Shown: positions 36,727-47,058 of the stretch, in pieces
Layout: every line of letters starts with the position of its first letter
How positions within the stretch are numbered: the first letter of the stretch is position 1
Assembly (NCBI RefSeq): GCF_002811945.1
Contig: NZ_NPDX01000004.1
Coordinates: forward strand, 1 to 64,000
Length of the DNA stretch: 64,000 bases
Reading direction: 5' to 3'
From: Leptospira harrisiae
GTDB lineage: Bacteria > Spirochaetota > Leptospiria > Leptospirales > Leptospiraceae
Translations under genes and position numbers: made by a program
The notes under the pieces: generated by a model
Databases searched by the model: none
What the model saw: only the letters and a program-made list of their open reading frames with translations
Told to the model about the DNA's origin: nothing

Positions 36727-37944
36727 ATGAGATTTTTAAACTTCCAACTTACGAACATTTTTCTATTGACCACAATGTTCGTAAGTTGTTCCGATTCGAA
36801 TTTTATCGAATCACACTGGAATCATCCCATTCAAACACAAGGAATTCCTCCTTCTCACTTTTCTCCTTTAGAAAAAAATATGGTTCCAAACGCTTGTGGC
36901 ACTTGTCATACAAAACAATTTCAAAATTGGGAAAAAAGTTTTCACGCAAAATCTATTGGAAAAGGATTGTTATGGCAAAAAGAAATATTACCTCAGAAAG
37001 AATACAATTCCTGTTTTCATTGTCACTCTCCTCTCCCTGAGACCAAGGCAGAACTTTCCAATGGATACCAAACTAAAGAGATTTTAAATTCAAAAATCCA
37101 TAACTTTCCCGATGGAATCAAAAACCCATCAATCATTTGTGCCTCTTGTCATATCCGTAACCAAGTTCGATTTGGCCCACCACCAAAAACAAACTTAGCC
37201 ACAAACAACAGTAAACCGAATGATAAACTTCCACATAACGGATATGTGGTGAAAACTGAATTTGAATCTTCAAATTTTTGTAAGTCCTGCCATGAAAGTA
37301 AAAAAGACGGAGTGATTTTAAACGGGAAAAAGCTGATGGAGGTATATTCCGAATGGGAAAATAGTCAATTTGCAAAAAATGGAGTCCAGTGTCAAAACTG
37401 TCATATGCCTAACCGGGAACATTCCTGGAAAGGAATCCATGATAAAACTTTTGTGCAAAACTCTGTATTACCTCATTGGCAAATCACAGAGAAAGATGGA
37501 ACTTATTCTGTCAAAGCCGAACTCAAATCCGTCGGGGTTGGTCACATGTTTCCAACGTATGTGGTTCCAAAGATCTATTTACGTTTTTATGCGATTACAA
37601 ACCAAAACACTCGGATTCTTTTAGATGAGTCAATGATAGGGAGATTTGTAAATACAGATTTAAATGAAGAATATTTTGATACAAGGATCAAACCGAATGG
37701 AAGTCTTTTGGTTCAATTTGAATACAAACCAAGAGACCATTCAATCCAAGAATTCCTTTGGGAAATTGAAGTAAATCCTGATGAACAGTACATTCGAAGT
37801 TTCGAAGAACAGTTAACTTCAAAAAAAAATTTACTCTCCAAACATTCGAAAAAAATATTAGAAGAGTCCCTCCTTGAAAAAAAGAACTCTCGTTACCTAT
37901 TGTTTACTTTGAATTGGCGAGTGCCTGTTTCACTTCCGCAATGA
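36727..37944 (+). CDS. Pentaheme cytochrome c lipoprotein
   Basis: A 405-residue lipoprotein (signal peptide, lipobox FVSC, Cys21) with five heme sites: CGTCH (57-61), CFHCH (96-100), CASCH (138-142), CKSCH (185-189) and CQNCH (222-226). The first, CHTKQFQNWEKSFHAKSI, shares the pattern of the membrane-anchored cytochrome at 27478, and the heme-free beta-rich C-terminal part matches too, so they are paralogues with different anchors. GGATAGG supports the start. Last gene of the operon; its 3' end overlaps the convergent metZ by 41 bases. It should carry electrons at an outer-membrane or periplasmic surface. Confidence 0.86.
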   Translation: MRFLNFQLTNIFLLTTMFVSCSDSNFIESHWNHPIQTQGIPPSHFSPLEKNMVPNACGTCHTKQFQNWEKSFHAKSIGKGLLWQKEILPQKEYNSCFHCHSPLPETKAELSNGYQTKEILNSKIHNFPDGIKNPSIICASCHIRNQVRFGPPPKTNLATNNSKPNDKLPHNGYVVKTEFESSNFCKSCHESKKDGVILNGKKLMEVYSEWENSQFAKNGVQCQNCHMPNREHSWKGIHDKTFVQNSVLPHWQITEKDGTYSVKAELKSVGVGHMFPTYVVPKIYLRFYAITNQNTRILLDESMIGRFVNTDLNEEYFDTRIKPNGSLLVQFEYKPRDHSIQEFLWEIEVNPDEQYIRSFEEQLTSKKNLLSKHSKKILEESLLEKKNSRYLLFTLNWRVPVSLPQ

Positions 37945-39076
37945 TATCATCAATATGTTCTAATCCAACAGACACTCGGATGAGCCCTGGCAAAATTCCT
38001 ACTGCTTGCCTTTCTGCTTCCGTTAGTTTTGAATGAGTCGTTGATGTTGGATGAGTCACAGTGGTTCTTGTATCTCCTAAGTTTGCCGTAAGAGAAAACC
38101 ACTTTAAAGAATCTAAAAATTTTCTTGCTCTTTCCACTCCGCCTTTAATGACAAAAGAAACAATTCCTCCACCTGATTTCATTTGTTTTTTGGCAATCGC
38201 ATAACCAGGATCATTTGGCAAAAAAGGATACCTAACTAATTCAACATCGGCTGATTGTTCTAAAAATTCGGCCAACTTCATTGCGTTTTCAGAATGTCTA
38301 TCCATTCTTACCGCAAGAGTTTCTAAACTTTTTGAGATAATCCATGCATTCATTGGAGATAAGGATGGGCCAGTATTTCTTGCCATATATCGAATTGGTT
38401 GGATATATTCTTTTTTTCCTAAAATGATACCAGCAATCACTCTACCTTGACCGTCCAAATATTTTGTTGCAGAGTGGATTACAATGTCGGCTCCAAAATC
38501 AGCGGGTCTTTGGATATATGGAGAACAAAAACAATTATCAACAATGAGAATTGCTTTTTTCTTTTTACATAACGCCGCAACCCATACTAAATCTACTATA
38601 TCAAGTCCTGGATTGGAAGGTGTTTCAATGTAAACAATTTTTGTATTTTCTTGGAATGCTGATTCCCATAACTCTGGTTTGTTGATGTCAACATAAGTAG
38701 TGGTCACACCAAATCGAGGTAATATGTTTGCAAAAATTTGATGTGTGGATCCAAAGATAGCCCGAGCAGATACAATGTGATCTCCAGCTTTAACCAGACC
38801 AAATACTGAAGTAAAAACCGCAGACATTCCCGAAGCAGTGGCAATTCCATCTTCTGTATGTTCCAAAGAACACATTTTATCAATTAACTCTGTGGTATTG
38901 GGATTGGAAAACCTAGTGTATTGGTTACCTGTAACTTCTTCTGCAAAAAGCGCCCTCGCATGTTCTGCACCATCAAAAACAAAACTGGAAGTTAAAAATA
39001 GCGGGGTGGAATGTTCTTTTTCCCCGGTTCTTTTGGTTTGGATGCGGATGGCGTCAGTTTCAAAGTGTTCAAACAT
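37904..39076 (-). CDS. metZ: O-succinylhomoserine sulfhydrylase-type enzyme
   Basis: A 390-residue PLP enzyme of the Cys/Met metabolism family that makes homocysteine from an O-acylhomoserine and sulfide. The PLP lysine lies in IHSATKYLDGQGRV, a form typical of MetZ rather than of MetB or MetY. Other family blocks include YTRFSNPNT, ATASGMSAVF and the IETPSNPGLDIVD strand. Complete length. It is convergent with and overlaps the cytochrome gene. Acyl-substrate choice (succinyl versus acetyl) cannot be settled from sequence alone. Confidence 0.88.
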   Translation of the reverse strand: MFEHFETDAIRIQTKRTGEKEHSTPLFLTSSFVFDGAEHARALFAEEVTGNQYTRFSNPNTTELIDKMCSLEHTEDGIATASGMSAVFTSVFGLVKAGDHIVSARAIFGSTHQIFANILPRFGVTTTYVDINKPELWESAFQENTKIVYIETPSNPGLDIVDLVWVAALCKKKKAILIVDNCFCSPYIQRPADFGADIVIHSATKYLDGQGRVIAGIILGKKEYIQPIRYMARNTGPSLSPMNAWIISKSLETLAVRMDRHSENAMKLAEFLEQSADVELVRYPFLPNDPGYAIAKKQMKSGGGIVSFVIKGGVERARKFLDSLKWFSLTANLGDTRTTVTHPTSTTHSKLTEAERQAVGILPGLIRVSVGLEHIDDIIAEVKQALANSK

Positions 39077-39171
39077 ACTTCTACCAAGTTTGGCGATGAA
39101 CGTTCGAACACATCATTTTTTTTGGAAAATATCTGCTATAGAATCGGAATTAAACTAATATAGCGGAATTT

Positions 39172-39840
39172 TCAAGAAATTTCTGCAATTTTACCGTCAA
39201 CCATATGAACGCGACGACTGGCAAGACCCGCGTAATCGGGATCATGAGTGACAAACAAAATTGTGGTTCCATCCACTTGATTGATCTTTTTGAAAATTTC
39301 CATCACCTTATCACCATTAGTCGTATCTAAATTTCCAGTTGGTTCATCAGCAAAAAGAAATTTTGGTTTTTGTACAAGTGCACGTGCGATGGCAACACGC
39401 TGGCCTTCCCCACCAGACATTTGGCTTGGAAACTTATCCTTACAATGTAAAACTGAAAAATTCTCCATTAAATGTAGAGCATATTCTTCGATCAATTTAT
39501 GTGATCCAGTTTTTCTCGCTGGCATGGTTATGTTTTCAAGTCCAGTGAGTTCGGGAAGTAAATAGTGAAATTGAAATACAAAACCAATCGATTGGTTTCT
39601 CAAAGTATGAATTTCTTTACTTCCCATACCTACAAGGGAACTTCCATTCAGTTTGACATCTCCTCTCGTTGGGTTATCAAGACCACTCACAATATAAAGC
39701 AAAGTAGATTTTCCTGACCCAGATTTTCCAGTCAGTGCAACAAAATCTCCCACACCAATTTCTAAAGACACATCTTTCAACACATCTTGAGGTGGCTCAC
39801 CAAATGATTTAAAAATATGATTGGCTTCGATTCCTAACAT
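39172..39840 (-). CDS. ABC transporter ATPase (MacB/LolD type)
   Basis: A 222-residue ATPase with Walker A GKSGSGKS (about 39-46), the family phrase GFVFQFHYLLPELTGLENI, signature MSGGEGQRVAIARAL and Walker [13 protein letters not shown]. It powers an FtsX-like permease encoded one base away. The adaptor-permease-ATPase order indicates a tripartite MacAB-like exporter. Confidence 0.92.
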   Translation of the reverse strand: MLGIEANHIFKSFGEPPQDVLKDVSLEIGVGDFVALTGKSGSGKSTLLYIVSGLDNPTRGDVKLNGSSLVGMGSKEIHTLRNQSIGFVFQFHYLLPELTGLENITMPARKTGSHKLIEEYALHLMENFSVLHCKDKFPSQMSGGEGQRVAIARALVQKPKFLFADEPTGNLDTTNGDKVMEIFKKINQVDGTTILFVTHDPDYAGLASRRVHMVDGKIAEIS

Positions 39841-41094
39841 TTAAGTTGCCCCACGAATGATATCTACAGGAGAAAGACGACTTGCCATACGTGCAGGTAT
39901 ATAACTTGCAATGGATGCACTGAGGACTGCTATAAAGAATCCTTTCACATAAATCATCCAGTCCCAAGAAATCATCATAGTTTTCATGAGTGCTTTCGAA
40001 TTGTGTTTTGGATCTCCAATGGGAATTCCATCAATATAATAACACCCAAGTATTCCAACAAAAATTCCTATGATTGCACCAAGTGTTCCCAGAAACAAAC
40101 CTTGGAAAATAAACAGTTGGATCGTATCTTTTTCATCAAACCCAATAGAGCGAAGAATCGCTACTTCCTTTTTCTTTTGGTTCACAACCATATTTAGAAT
40201 ATTATAAATTCCAAATGCAACAACAAGAATGATAGTAAATGTCGTTGAGTTCCTGACGATATCCTGGGTTTTAAACACCTGTAAAATACTGGCGTTTACT
40301 TCGTCCCAACTTTCTACCTTATCTTTGCTAAAGTAGCGAAAGTCCTCAGCAATGGCGGCGGCCATCCGGATATCCTTAATTTTTACAATGATTTGCGAAA
40401 TTTCTCCACTGGATTTGGTGATACTTTGTACGGATGATAAAGAAGAATAAACTGTTACATCATCAACTAATCTGTTTCCGGTACTTAAAATTCCAACTAC
40501 CTTAACAGGAATTAAATCCGTTCCAGGAATATACACAGAAATTGTATCACCAATTTTTGCACCCAGTTTATTCAGAACTCCTTCACCCATGATGGCAAGA
40601 GAAGTCCCCCTTGACAAATCCGAGAGTTTCCCCTCTACAATATAATCACTCAAATTGGTAACTTTGGGTTGGATATTTGGATCAATTCCTACAAACCGTG
40701 CCGGTGCTGTTGCTTTTCCATTCACAAAAATCACTTCTTTTGTCAACTGTGGAACAAAAGATACAACTCTATGGTCATTCGAAAGTTTGTCCATCCACCC
40801 AAGAACATTCGTTAAACGGGAATTATCAGTCCTTCCCGAAGGAGGTGATAACCAACGAACAGTTTTGTTTTGAAAAAACACATCTTCAAAAGTTCTCTCC
40901 GTAATGAGTTCGTCTTTGGGAGAAATTTTAATTTGTCCATCCGAGTTCACCAATTGATCAGTAATGACAGCTTGGAATCCTAACATAATTCCTGAAAATA
41001 CAATGTAACCCGCAGTACCAAGTACGATCCCAATCAAAGTCAAAATCGATTGTTGTGGTCTTGAAAGGATTTGTCGAATCGCAAGGAATAACAT
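39841..41094 (-). CDS. FtsX-like ABC permease
   Basis: The 417-residue permease has an N-terminal helix, a large periplasmic MacB-core-like domain and three C-terminal helices (about 282-400) with MVNQKKKEVAILRSIGFDEKDTIQLF, the FtsX-family cytosolic loop. It ends YIPARMASRLSPVDIIRG, the shared ending of LolC/MacB proteins. One base separates it from the ATPase gene. It is a probable partner of the adaptor at 41096 for export of a lipid, lipopeptide or peptide; cargo unknown. Confidence 0.9.
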   Translation of the reverse strand: MLFLAIRQILSRPQQSILTLIGIVLGTAGYIVFSGIMLGFQAVITDQLVNSDGQIKISPKDELITERTFEDVFFQNKTVRWLSPPSGRTDNSRLTNVLGWMDKLSNDHRVVSFVPQLTKEVIFVNGKATAPARFVGIDPNIQPKVTNLSDYIVEGKLSDLSRGTSLAIMGEGVLNKLGAKIGDTISVYIPGTDLIPVKVVGILSTGNRLVDDVTVYSSLSSVQSITKSSGEISQIIVKIKDIRMAAAIAEDFRYFSKDKVESWDEVNASILQVFKTQDIVRNSTTFTIILVVAFGIYNILNMVVNQKKKEVAILRSIGFDEKDTIQLFIFQGLFLGTLGAIIGIFVGILGCYYIDGIPIGDPKHNSKALMKTMMISWDWMIYVKGFFIAVLSASIASYIPARMASRLSPVDIIRGAT

Positions 41095-41095
41095 A

Positions 41096-41866
41096 TTAGT
41101 TTTTAACCAATACTTCGTCGCCTTCTTTCAGATCTCCTTGGATGAGTTCACCAAATTCAGAATTGATTGCCCCTATTCGAATTTCTATTTTATCGCGTTT
41201 CCCATCACGAAAACGAATTAATTTTCCTCGATCCACAGCAACTAACGGGACCAAGATGACGTTTTCTTTCGATGAAACTTCAATGGCAACATCTGTTGTC
41301 ATATCCGGTAAAATTCCTTGTGGAAGTTCATGAGGTTCAATGCGCACTAAAAACTGACCATTGGATGGATAAATTCGTTCGACCTTTCCTTTATATACAT
41401 TCCCTCGAATGGATTCAAAACTAAGTTGGACGATCTGGCCTGGTTTCACTCGTAATGCCGATTCTTGGTCCAAGGAAACAGATATATAGACTTCTTTTAA
41501 ATTCTGGATTTCTAAAAGAGGAAGCCCTGGCATCGCAGTTTCATTTTTAGCCACATTTAACTTGGTTAAGGTGCCGGTAAATGGGGAACGAAATGTGATT
41601 CCAGAATCATTTGTAAGGAGTGCCTGACCCTTTGTAACCGTTTGCCCTTCTTCCACGAAAATTTCTCTTACAGAAGCGGCTATACCAAATTTCAAACTAA
41701 AACTTTCGACAGGTTTCACAGTTCCCAAAGCATAGACCGCTTCCACAAGAGAACCCCTTTCTATTTTTAAACGATTGGATTGAGAATTTCTAAAAAAAAA
41801 GTAAGATGTAACGATTAGAACGATTACAAAGGTGAAAGCAATAATAGATAACTTTTTTCGATCCAT
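41096..41866 (-). CDS. Periplasmic adaptor (MacA/HlyD-like)
   Basis: A 256-residue membrane-fusion protein with an N-terminal membrane anchor (about 7-25), a split lipoyl domain (GIAASVREIFVEEGQTVTKGQALL and FRSPFTGTLTKLNV) and beta-barrel domains. It has no coiled-coil hairpin between the lipoyl halves, so it is a short adaptor that probably cannot reach a TolC-type channel by the usual hairpin. It is the first gene of the exporter operon and lies one base before the permease. Confidence 0.87.
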   Translation of the reverse strand: MDRKKLSIIAFTFVIVLIVTSYFFFRNSQSNRLKIERGSLVEAVYALGTVKPVESFSLKFGIAASVREIFVEEGQTVTKGQALLTNDSGITFRSPFTGTLTKLNVAKNETAMPGLPLLEIQNLKEVYISVSLDQESALRVKPGQIVQLSFESIRGNVYKGKVERIYPSNGQFLVRIEPHELPQGILPDMTTDVAIEVSSKENVILVPLVAVDRGKLIRFRDGKRDKIEIRIGAINSEFGELIQGDLKEGDEVLVKN

Positions 41867-41921
41867 GATGACCCAATAGTCAATGATCGAAAGTTTTTGA
41901 AAATTCTTTTTCTACAAAAAA

Positions 41922-43211
41922 CTAGAGGGACAAACCAAAAACAAACTCACCTTCTTTGTCTTTGGCAGGTTTGTATTCTAGACACCTAACATCTACGAAC
42001 TGACCTTTTTGTAGTGTGTGAAAAATCGAAGAATCTTGTAATCTACCCTTCAAATAATTATCGGTCACGAGCCTACCATCACTTTCAAGAATGGCTTCAT
42101 AGCTTTTACCGATGACGGATTCTGCATATTTGGTATGTAGAGTGGAACTAAGAGACATTAAATCTAATACTCTGCGTTTTTTTTCATCACCAGGAATGGG
42201 ATCTCCAAAAGATTCAGCTGTAGTTCCTTTCCGGACCGAATAAGGGAACACGTGTAACTTTGCAAATCCAAGTTCTACCAACAAATCCTTTGTTTCTTGA
42301 AACTCCAATTCCGTTTCCGATGGAAATCCAACGATCACATCGGTACCGAGAAACAAGTTGGGAAGTTTTTCTTTTGCGAGTTCGATTCTTGTGCGAAAAG
42401 CATCCGGATGGTAGGTCCTACGCATATCTTTTAAAACCTTTCGACTTCCACTCTGGATGGGAACATGCAAAAATTTACAAAACCTTGGATGTTTCATCAA
42501 ATCAAGTAATCCTGATCCAACGTCTGGTGGTTCAATGGAGGAAAGTCGAATTCTCGAATATTCTAAAATTTTCAAAATATCTTCCAATAGATTTAGAAAA
42601 CCTTTTTCACCATTCTCTAGCCTATACCAACCTAAATTAACTCCCGTTAATTGAATTTCTCCAACCCCATTGTCTTGTAGGTATCGCACTTGATCCAAAA
42701 CATCATTATAATTTCGACTAACTCCGACTCCACGAGCGGCAGGGATTTTGCAATAAGAACATTTCCTATTACATCCGTCTTGAATTTTTAGATAAGAACG
42801 AGTATGACCTTCTGGTAGAACATCGGAATAAGCAAAACGATCGAGTGTTTTTTCTGGATAACTATCTTTCCCTTCCCAATCTTCTAAAATTTTATATGGA
42901 AGAGCACTTTTTTCTGAATTCCCAAAAACACCGAAAACTCCGGGGATATTTTGTAAAATTTCTTTATCGGTTTCCGCATAACAACCAGTTACGTATACTT
43001 TGGCACCGGGATTTGTGCGAATTGCATTACGAATGATATTTCGATTCTTTACATCCGCTTTATTGGTCACGGTACAAGTATTAACTACAATATACTTGGC
43101 TTCTTCTTGTGCTTCCGCCAGAGAAAACCCTTTGTCTTTTAATACAGAATACATACCATCGGTTTCAAAAAAATTCAACCGACAGCCAAGAGTATGAAAT
43201 TTTATTTTCAC
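41922..43211 (-). CDS. mtaB: tRNA t6A37 methylthiotransferase MtaB
   Basis: The 429-residue radical-SAM enzyme converts t6A37 of tRNA to ms2t6A. The N-terminal domain carries the three cluster cysteines in [16 protein letters not shown] and VTGCYAE. The radical-SAM core has [11 protein letters not shown] (CxxxCxxC), LTGVNLGWY and [11 protein letters not shown]. The MtaB-type opening [13 protein letters not shown] separates it from MiaB and RimO. A C-terminal TRAM-like part follows. The ATG overlaps the stop of the TPR gene by four bases. Confidence 0.93.
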   Translation of the reverse strand: MKIKFHTLGCRLNFFETDGMYSVLKDKGFSLAEAQEEAKYIVVNTCTVTNKADVKNRNIIRNAIRTNPGAKVYVTGCYAETDKEILQNIPGVFGVFGNSEKSALPYKILEDWEGKDSYPEKTLDRFAYSDVLPEGHTRSYLKIQDGCNRKCSYCKIPAARGVGVSRNYNDVLDQVRYLQDNGVGEIQLTGVNLGWYRLENGEKGFLNLLEDILKILEYSRIRLSSIEPPDVGSGLLDLMKHPRFCKFLHVPIQSGSRKVLKDMRRTYHPDAFRTRIELAKEKLPNLFLGTDVIVGFPSETELEFQETKDLLVELGFAKLHVFPYSVRKGTTAESFGDPIPGDEKKRRVLDLMSLSSTLHTKYAESVIGKSYEAILESDGRLVTDNYLKGRLQDSSIFHTLQKGQFVDVRCLEYKPAKDKEGEFVFGLSL

Positions 43212-43987
43212 AGTTCGTTTAGTGCTACAATCCGTTTAGAATTTTCTTTGATCGTATTACTTTCCCCATTGAGACCAGAGGCTTTTTGGATACATTCCTT
43301 TGCTTCCGTCAAATAGGTGTTTGCTTGGGATTTTTTCCCCAACTTTTTATTTGTTTTATATAATGATTCTTGAACTAAAGCCAAGTTATTCCAGATTTCA
43401 GCAGAATTTTGATTGATAGAAGATGCCCATCTTAAGCTTACATCTGCTTTATCATAATTTTTTAAGTTATAATAGATTTTCCCTTCTAACTCTAACATCC
43501 GAAAGTCATTCGGACTACCTGCTTTTGCTTTTTCAATTTGTGAAAGAGCTGTTTTGGATGCACCTTTTTCTGAAAGTGCCAATGCATAGAGATACCTAAC
43601 CTCAGGATTTTGAGGATACAATGGTATTGTTTTTTCAGCCAGTTCGATCGCCGGTTTCCATTTTTTATGACGTGTTAGAATCGCAATACTTGCTTGTAGA
43701 AGGTCTTCATCGTCAGGTTTGCGTTTTCTTGCTTCCAAAATGTTTTTATAAGAATTTTCAAAGTCGTTCAACTTATCATAGTTAAAGGCAAGTAATGCAT
43801 AGAATTCATAAGATGATTTACCATCGGTTAGAAGGCTTTTGACAAGTTCAATTGACTTGTTATAATTTTTAACCTTATATTCATCCACAGCTTGAAAATA
43901 AGCCGATCCAACTTGTTCTTTTTCTTGAGAGTGAAGGGATGTTACGAGAAGGCAAGTAACAGCAAAAATGTGAATCAAATGTTTCAT
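43208..43987 (-). CDS. Secreted TPR protein
   Basis: A 259-residue protein with a signal peptide (about 1-20) and five or six tetratricopeptide repeats between about 25 and 225, for example [19 protein letters not shown]. It is likely a periplasmic scaffold; the partner is unknown. It overlaps the preceding gene and mtaB by four bases on each side, so it belongs to the same transcript. Confidence 0.82.
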   Translation of the reverse strand: MKHLIHIFAVTCLLVTSLHSQEKEQVGSAYFQAVDEYKVKNYNKSIELVKSLLTDGKSSYEFYALLAFNYDKLNDFENSYKNILEARKRKPDDEDLLQASIAILTRHKKWKPAIELAEKTIPLYPQNPEVRYLYALALSEKGASKTALSQIEKAKAGSPNDFRMLELEGKIYYNLKNYDKADVSLRWASSINQNSAEIWNNLALVQESLYKTNKKLGKKSQANTYLTEAKECIQKASGLNGESNTIKENSKRIVALNEL

Positions 43988-44418
43988 AAAAGGTCCGATG
44001 GAACTGTAATGGAGTTCAAATTGACCGAATCAATCCTAGAATGGTAAGGTTCGATGGGGTCCAGGTATAGGAAAACGCTTCCCCCCTTGGAAAGCAAGTA
44101 ATGTTCGATATGTTCCTCCGTGACGATTTCGGAATCGGAAACATAAAGAATCGGATTTTCTCCAGGACCCATATGGACATGAAATTCTTGGTTAGGCAGA
44201 AAATCGGAAAGATTGAGATAACCTGATCCAAAATAAAGGCCCGACTGGAAGTAGTATTTATAGTAAATTTTGACTTCAGGGAGGATGAGATTGGGACGAA
44301 TGAATCCTAATTCGATTCGTTCAATGGTGCCCACAGTACGTATTTTTCGGAGTTGGAACCAAATTTTGCGGATGAAAAAATAAGAAAACAGAAAGACGAG
44401 GGGAATGAGGATAGCCAT
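43984..44418 (-). CDS. Hypothetical membrane protein
   Basis: A 144-residue protein with one N-terminal membrane helix (about 2-18) followed by a beta-rich domain containing IERIELGFIRPNLILPEVKI and YYKYYFQSGLYFGSGYLNL. No known motif. The style resembles small DUF3592-type membrane proteins. It lies 26 bases after clpC and overlaps the TPR gene by four, which supports it being real. Confidence 0.7.
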   Translation of the reverse strand: MAILIPLVFLFSYFFIRKIWFQLRKIRTVGTIERIELGFIRPNLILPEVKIYYKYYFQSGLYFGSGYLNLSDFLPNQEFHVHMGPGENPILYVSDSEIVTEEHIEHYLLSKGGSVFLYLDPIEPYHSRIDSVNLNSITVPSDLL

Positions 44419-44444
44419 TTCCGTTCGCCTTTCCGAAAGGCTCT

Positions 44445-46997
44445 CTAAACGAGAGCCAAATCTTTTTCCTCAGTATTTGGGGAAGATCCATCATCTTTTT
44501 TAGGAGGTTCTTTATATTCAGACCAAGGAGATTCGGAATACACTAGTTTACCTTCTGCAAAATCAACTAAGATCTTTGTTGGGTTGTCATAAACACCTTT
44601 CAAAGACTGCACTGCCATATAGTCTTCCAATTCTCTTTGGAATACACGTCGGAGTGGACGTGCTCCATAGTTTTGGTCGTAACCAATAGTAGCAAAATGT
44701 TCTTTTGCGGCTAATGAAAGATCCACGATGACTTTCTTTTCAGTCAAACGTTTGTTAAAGTCTTTCAACATGATATCCACAATGTTTACAATTTCTTCTT
44801 TTTTGAGAGGCGCAAAGTAAACCACTTCATCAACACGGTTGAGGAATTCTGGATTAAAATGTTTTTTTAACTGTTCACGGGCTTGTTCAGCTTTGTAAGT
44901 TTCTCTTTCTTCTGCAAAATCTTCAAAACCCAATCGACCACCTTTCGAAATTTCTTTCGCTGCGATGTTCGAAGTCATGATGATGATTGTATCACGGAAA
45001 TTTACCTTACGACCTTTTGTGTCTGTTAAGTTCCCTTCTTCCATAATTTGCAGTAAGATATTAAAAAGGTCATGGTGTGCCTTTTCAATTTCGTCGAGTA
45101 AAACCAAACTATATGGTTTTCTTCGGACAAATTCTGTGAGTTGGCCGCCATCATCATATCCTACATAACCTGGAGGAGCACCAATCAAACGGGATACTGC
45201 ATGAGGTTCCATATATTCCGACATATCAATGCGGAGCATATTGTCTTCAGATCCAAACAGTTGTTCTGCGAGTGCTTTCGCAAGTTCCGTTTTTCCTACA
45301 CCTGTTGGTCCAAGGAAAATAAACGATCCAGTAGGGCGTTTTTCGCTTTTTAGTCCAGTGCGAGATCGTCTGACGGCACGTGCCACTTTTTCGATGGCAT
45401 CAGTTTGGCCAACAATTCGAGTTTTAATGTCTTCTTCCAAATTGAGAAGTTTTGTGTTTTCAGACTCCTCCATTTTTTTCAATGGAATTCCAGTCCAAAG
45501 ACTTACAACAGATAGGATATCTTCTTCTTCAATGGAGACGGCATAACCTTCCATACGTTCTTGCCATTGTTTGGTTTTTTCTTCCAACTGTCCTTTTTTA
45601 CGATTCACTTCATCGCGAACAGCCGCTGCCTTTTCATACTCTTGACTACGAACCAAATCTTCTTTTTTAACAGAAAGTGCTTTGATTTCCTCTTCGATTT
45701 CTTTGATTTCGTTAGGACGTTGGCAATTTGCAAGACGAGCTTTCGCACCTGCTTCATCAATGATATCGATAGCTTTGTCTGGTAAAAAACGATCGTTGAT
45801 ATAACGGTGAGATAACTTCACTGCTTGTTCAATGGCTTTTTCCGTATAACGAACCTTATGGTGAGCTTCGTATGCTTTTTTCAAACCATCCAAGATAAGA
45901 ACTGCGTCATCCACAGAAGGTTCTAGAACTTTCACCATTTGGAATCGACGTTCCAGTGCAGAATCTTTTTCGATGTATTTACGGTATTCGTTATTGGTGG
46001 TTGCACCGATACATTGTAGTTCCCCACGAGCCAGAGCTGGTTTTAAGATGTTTGCTGCATCCACAGCACCTTCTGCCGCACCCGCACCAATCAAAGTGTG
46101 CAACTCATCGATAAAGATGATGATGTTTTGTGAAGTAACGATTTCTTTCATAATTTTTTTCAATCGTTCTTCAAATTCTCCACGGTATTTCGTTCCCGCA
46201 ATGAGACTTGCCAAATCAAGAGATAACACTCGTTTATCGAAAAGTAAATCGGGAACCAACTTTTCAATTACGGCCTGGGCAAGACCCTCGACAATTGCTG
46301 TTTTACCAACACCTGATTCTCCCACGAGAACTGGGTTGTTTTTAGTTTTACGTGAAAGGATTTGAATGACACGTTCGATTTCTTTCGAGCGACCAATCAC
46401 GGGATCTAATTTTTTCTCACGTGCGAGTTGTGTTAGATCCCTTGCAAACTCATCCAAAATAGGAGTTTTACTCTTTTCCTGTCTAGGTGTGGTTTGTTGT
46501 TGGGTTTGGCCTTGAGTGGTACCTTGTGTACCAGTCGTTCCGCCCACAGCACCCGATGGTGGCGCTCCCAAAAGACGCAAAATCTCTGACTTAATGACGT
46601 TATAATTTACACTGAAAGATGATAACGATCCACCTGCGATATTATTGTTATCGCGTAGTAATGCCAGTAGAATGTGTTCGGTTCCTACATAGTTATGTTT
46701 GAGGCGTTTTGCTTCCTCTTTAGAAACTTCGATCATTTTTTGGTATTTGTCTTGGCCTTGGCTTACATCCAAAAGCAAGGCACCAGAACCCTCACGAGTT
46801 CTTTTTTCGACTTCTTTGCGAAGTTCGTTTAAATTGATATTTAGATTCGTAAGAATCTTAATCGCGACAGAGTCCTCCTCCCGGAGAAGCCCAAGTAGAA
46901 TGTGCTCAGGACCGATAAAATCGGAACCCAAACGTTTTGCCTCATCTTGGGCGATTTCGTTGATGACTCTTTTTGCTCTTTTTGTGAATTCCAACAT
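44445..46997 (-). CDS. clpC: ClpC-type AAA+ unfoldase
   Basis: The 850-residue Hsp100 unfoldase feeds proteins to ClpP. It has two N-terminal Clp repeats (about 1-145), a Gly/Gln/Thr-rich linker (about 146-172), AAA1 with Walker A GESGVGKT (226-233), a UVR-type middle region ([31 protein letters not shown]), AAA2 with GPTGVGKT, and an LGF loop (GGRLGFEDF) at the ClpP-docking site. The UVR middle region and double N-repeats identify ClpC rather than ClpA or ClpB. A McsB-like kinase gene lies 61 bases upstream. Confidence 0.95.
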   Translation of the reverse strand: MLEFTKRAKRVINEIAQDEAKRLGSDFIGPEHILLGLLREEDSVAIKILTNLNINLNELRKEVEKRTREGSGALLLDVSQGQDKYQKMIEVSKEEAKRLKHNYVGTEHILLALLRDNNNIAGGSLSSFSVNYNVIKSEILRLLGAPPSGAVGGTTGTQGTTQGQTQQQTTPRQEKSKTPILDEFARDLTQLAREKKLDPVIGRSKEIERVIQILSRKTKNNPVLVGESGVGKTAIVEGLAQAVIEKLVPDLLFDKRVLSLDLASLIAGTKYRGEFEERLKKIMKEIVTSQNIIIFIDELHTLIGAGAAEGAVDAANILKPALARGELQCIGATTNNEYRKYIEKDSALERRFQMVKVLEPSVDDAVLILDGLKKAYEAHHKVRYTEKAIEQAVKLSHRYINDRFLPDKAIDIIDEAGAKARLANCQRPNEIKEIEEEIKALSVKKEDLVRSQEYEKAAAVRDEVNRKKGQLEEKTKQWQERMEGYAVSIEEEDILSVVSLWTGIPLKKMEESENTKLLNLEEDIKTRIVGQTDAIEKVARAVRRSRTGLKSEKRPTGSFIFLGPTGVGKTELAKALAEQLFGSEDNMLRIDMSEYMEPHAVSRLIGAPPGYVGYDDGGQLTEFVRRKPYSLVLLDEIEKAHHDLFNILLQIMEEGNLTDTKGRKVNFRDTIIIMTSNIAAKEISKGGRLGFEDFAEERETYKAEQAREQLKKHFNPEFLNRVDEVVYFAPLKKEEIVNIVDIMLKDFNKRLTEKKVIVDLSLAAKEHFATIGYDQNYGARPLRRVFQRELEDYMAVQSLKGVYDNPTKILVDFAEGKLVYSESPWSEYKEPPKKDDGSSPNTEEKDLALV

Positions 46998-47058
46998 GCC
47001 GCACCCTGCCTTTGTTAATTAGACGAACGTTCTTTGTTCCCAACATGACCGTACCGGT

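Noticed and set aside
36687..37040. Plus-strand frame overlapping the cytochrome lipoprotein start
   Set aside because: It is an out-of-frame shadow; the cytochrome frame has signal peptide, lipobox and five heme sites.
34286..37944. MtrABC-type extracellular electron conduit
   Set aside because: The barrel is only about 318 residues and the cytochrome has five hemes; the family needs a much larger barrel and decaheme proteins.
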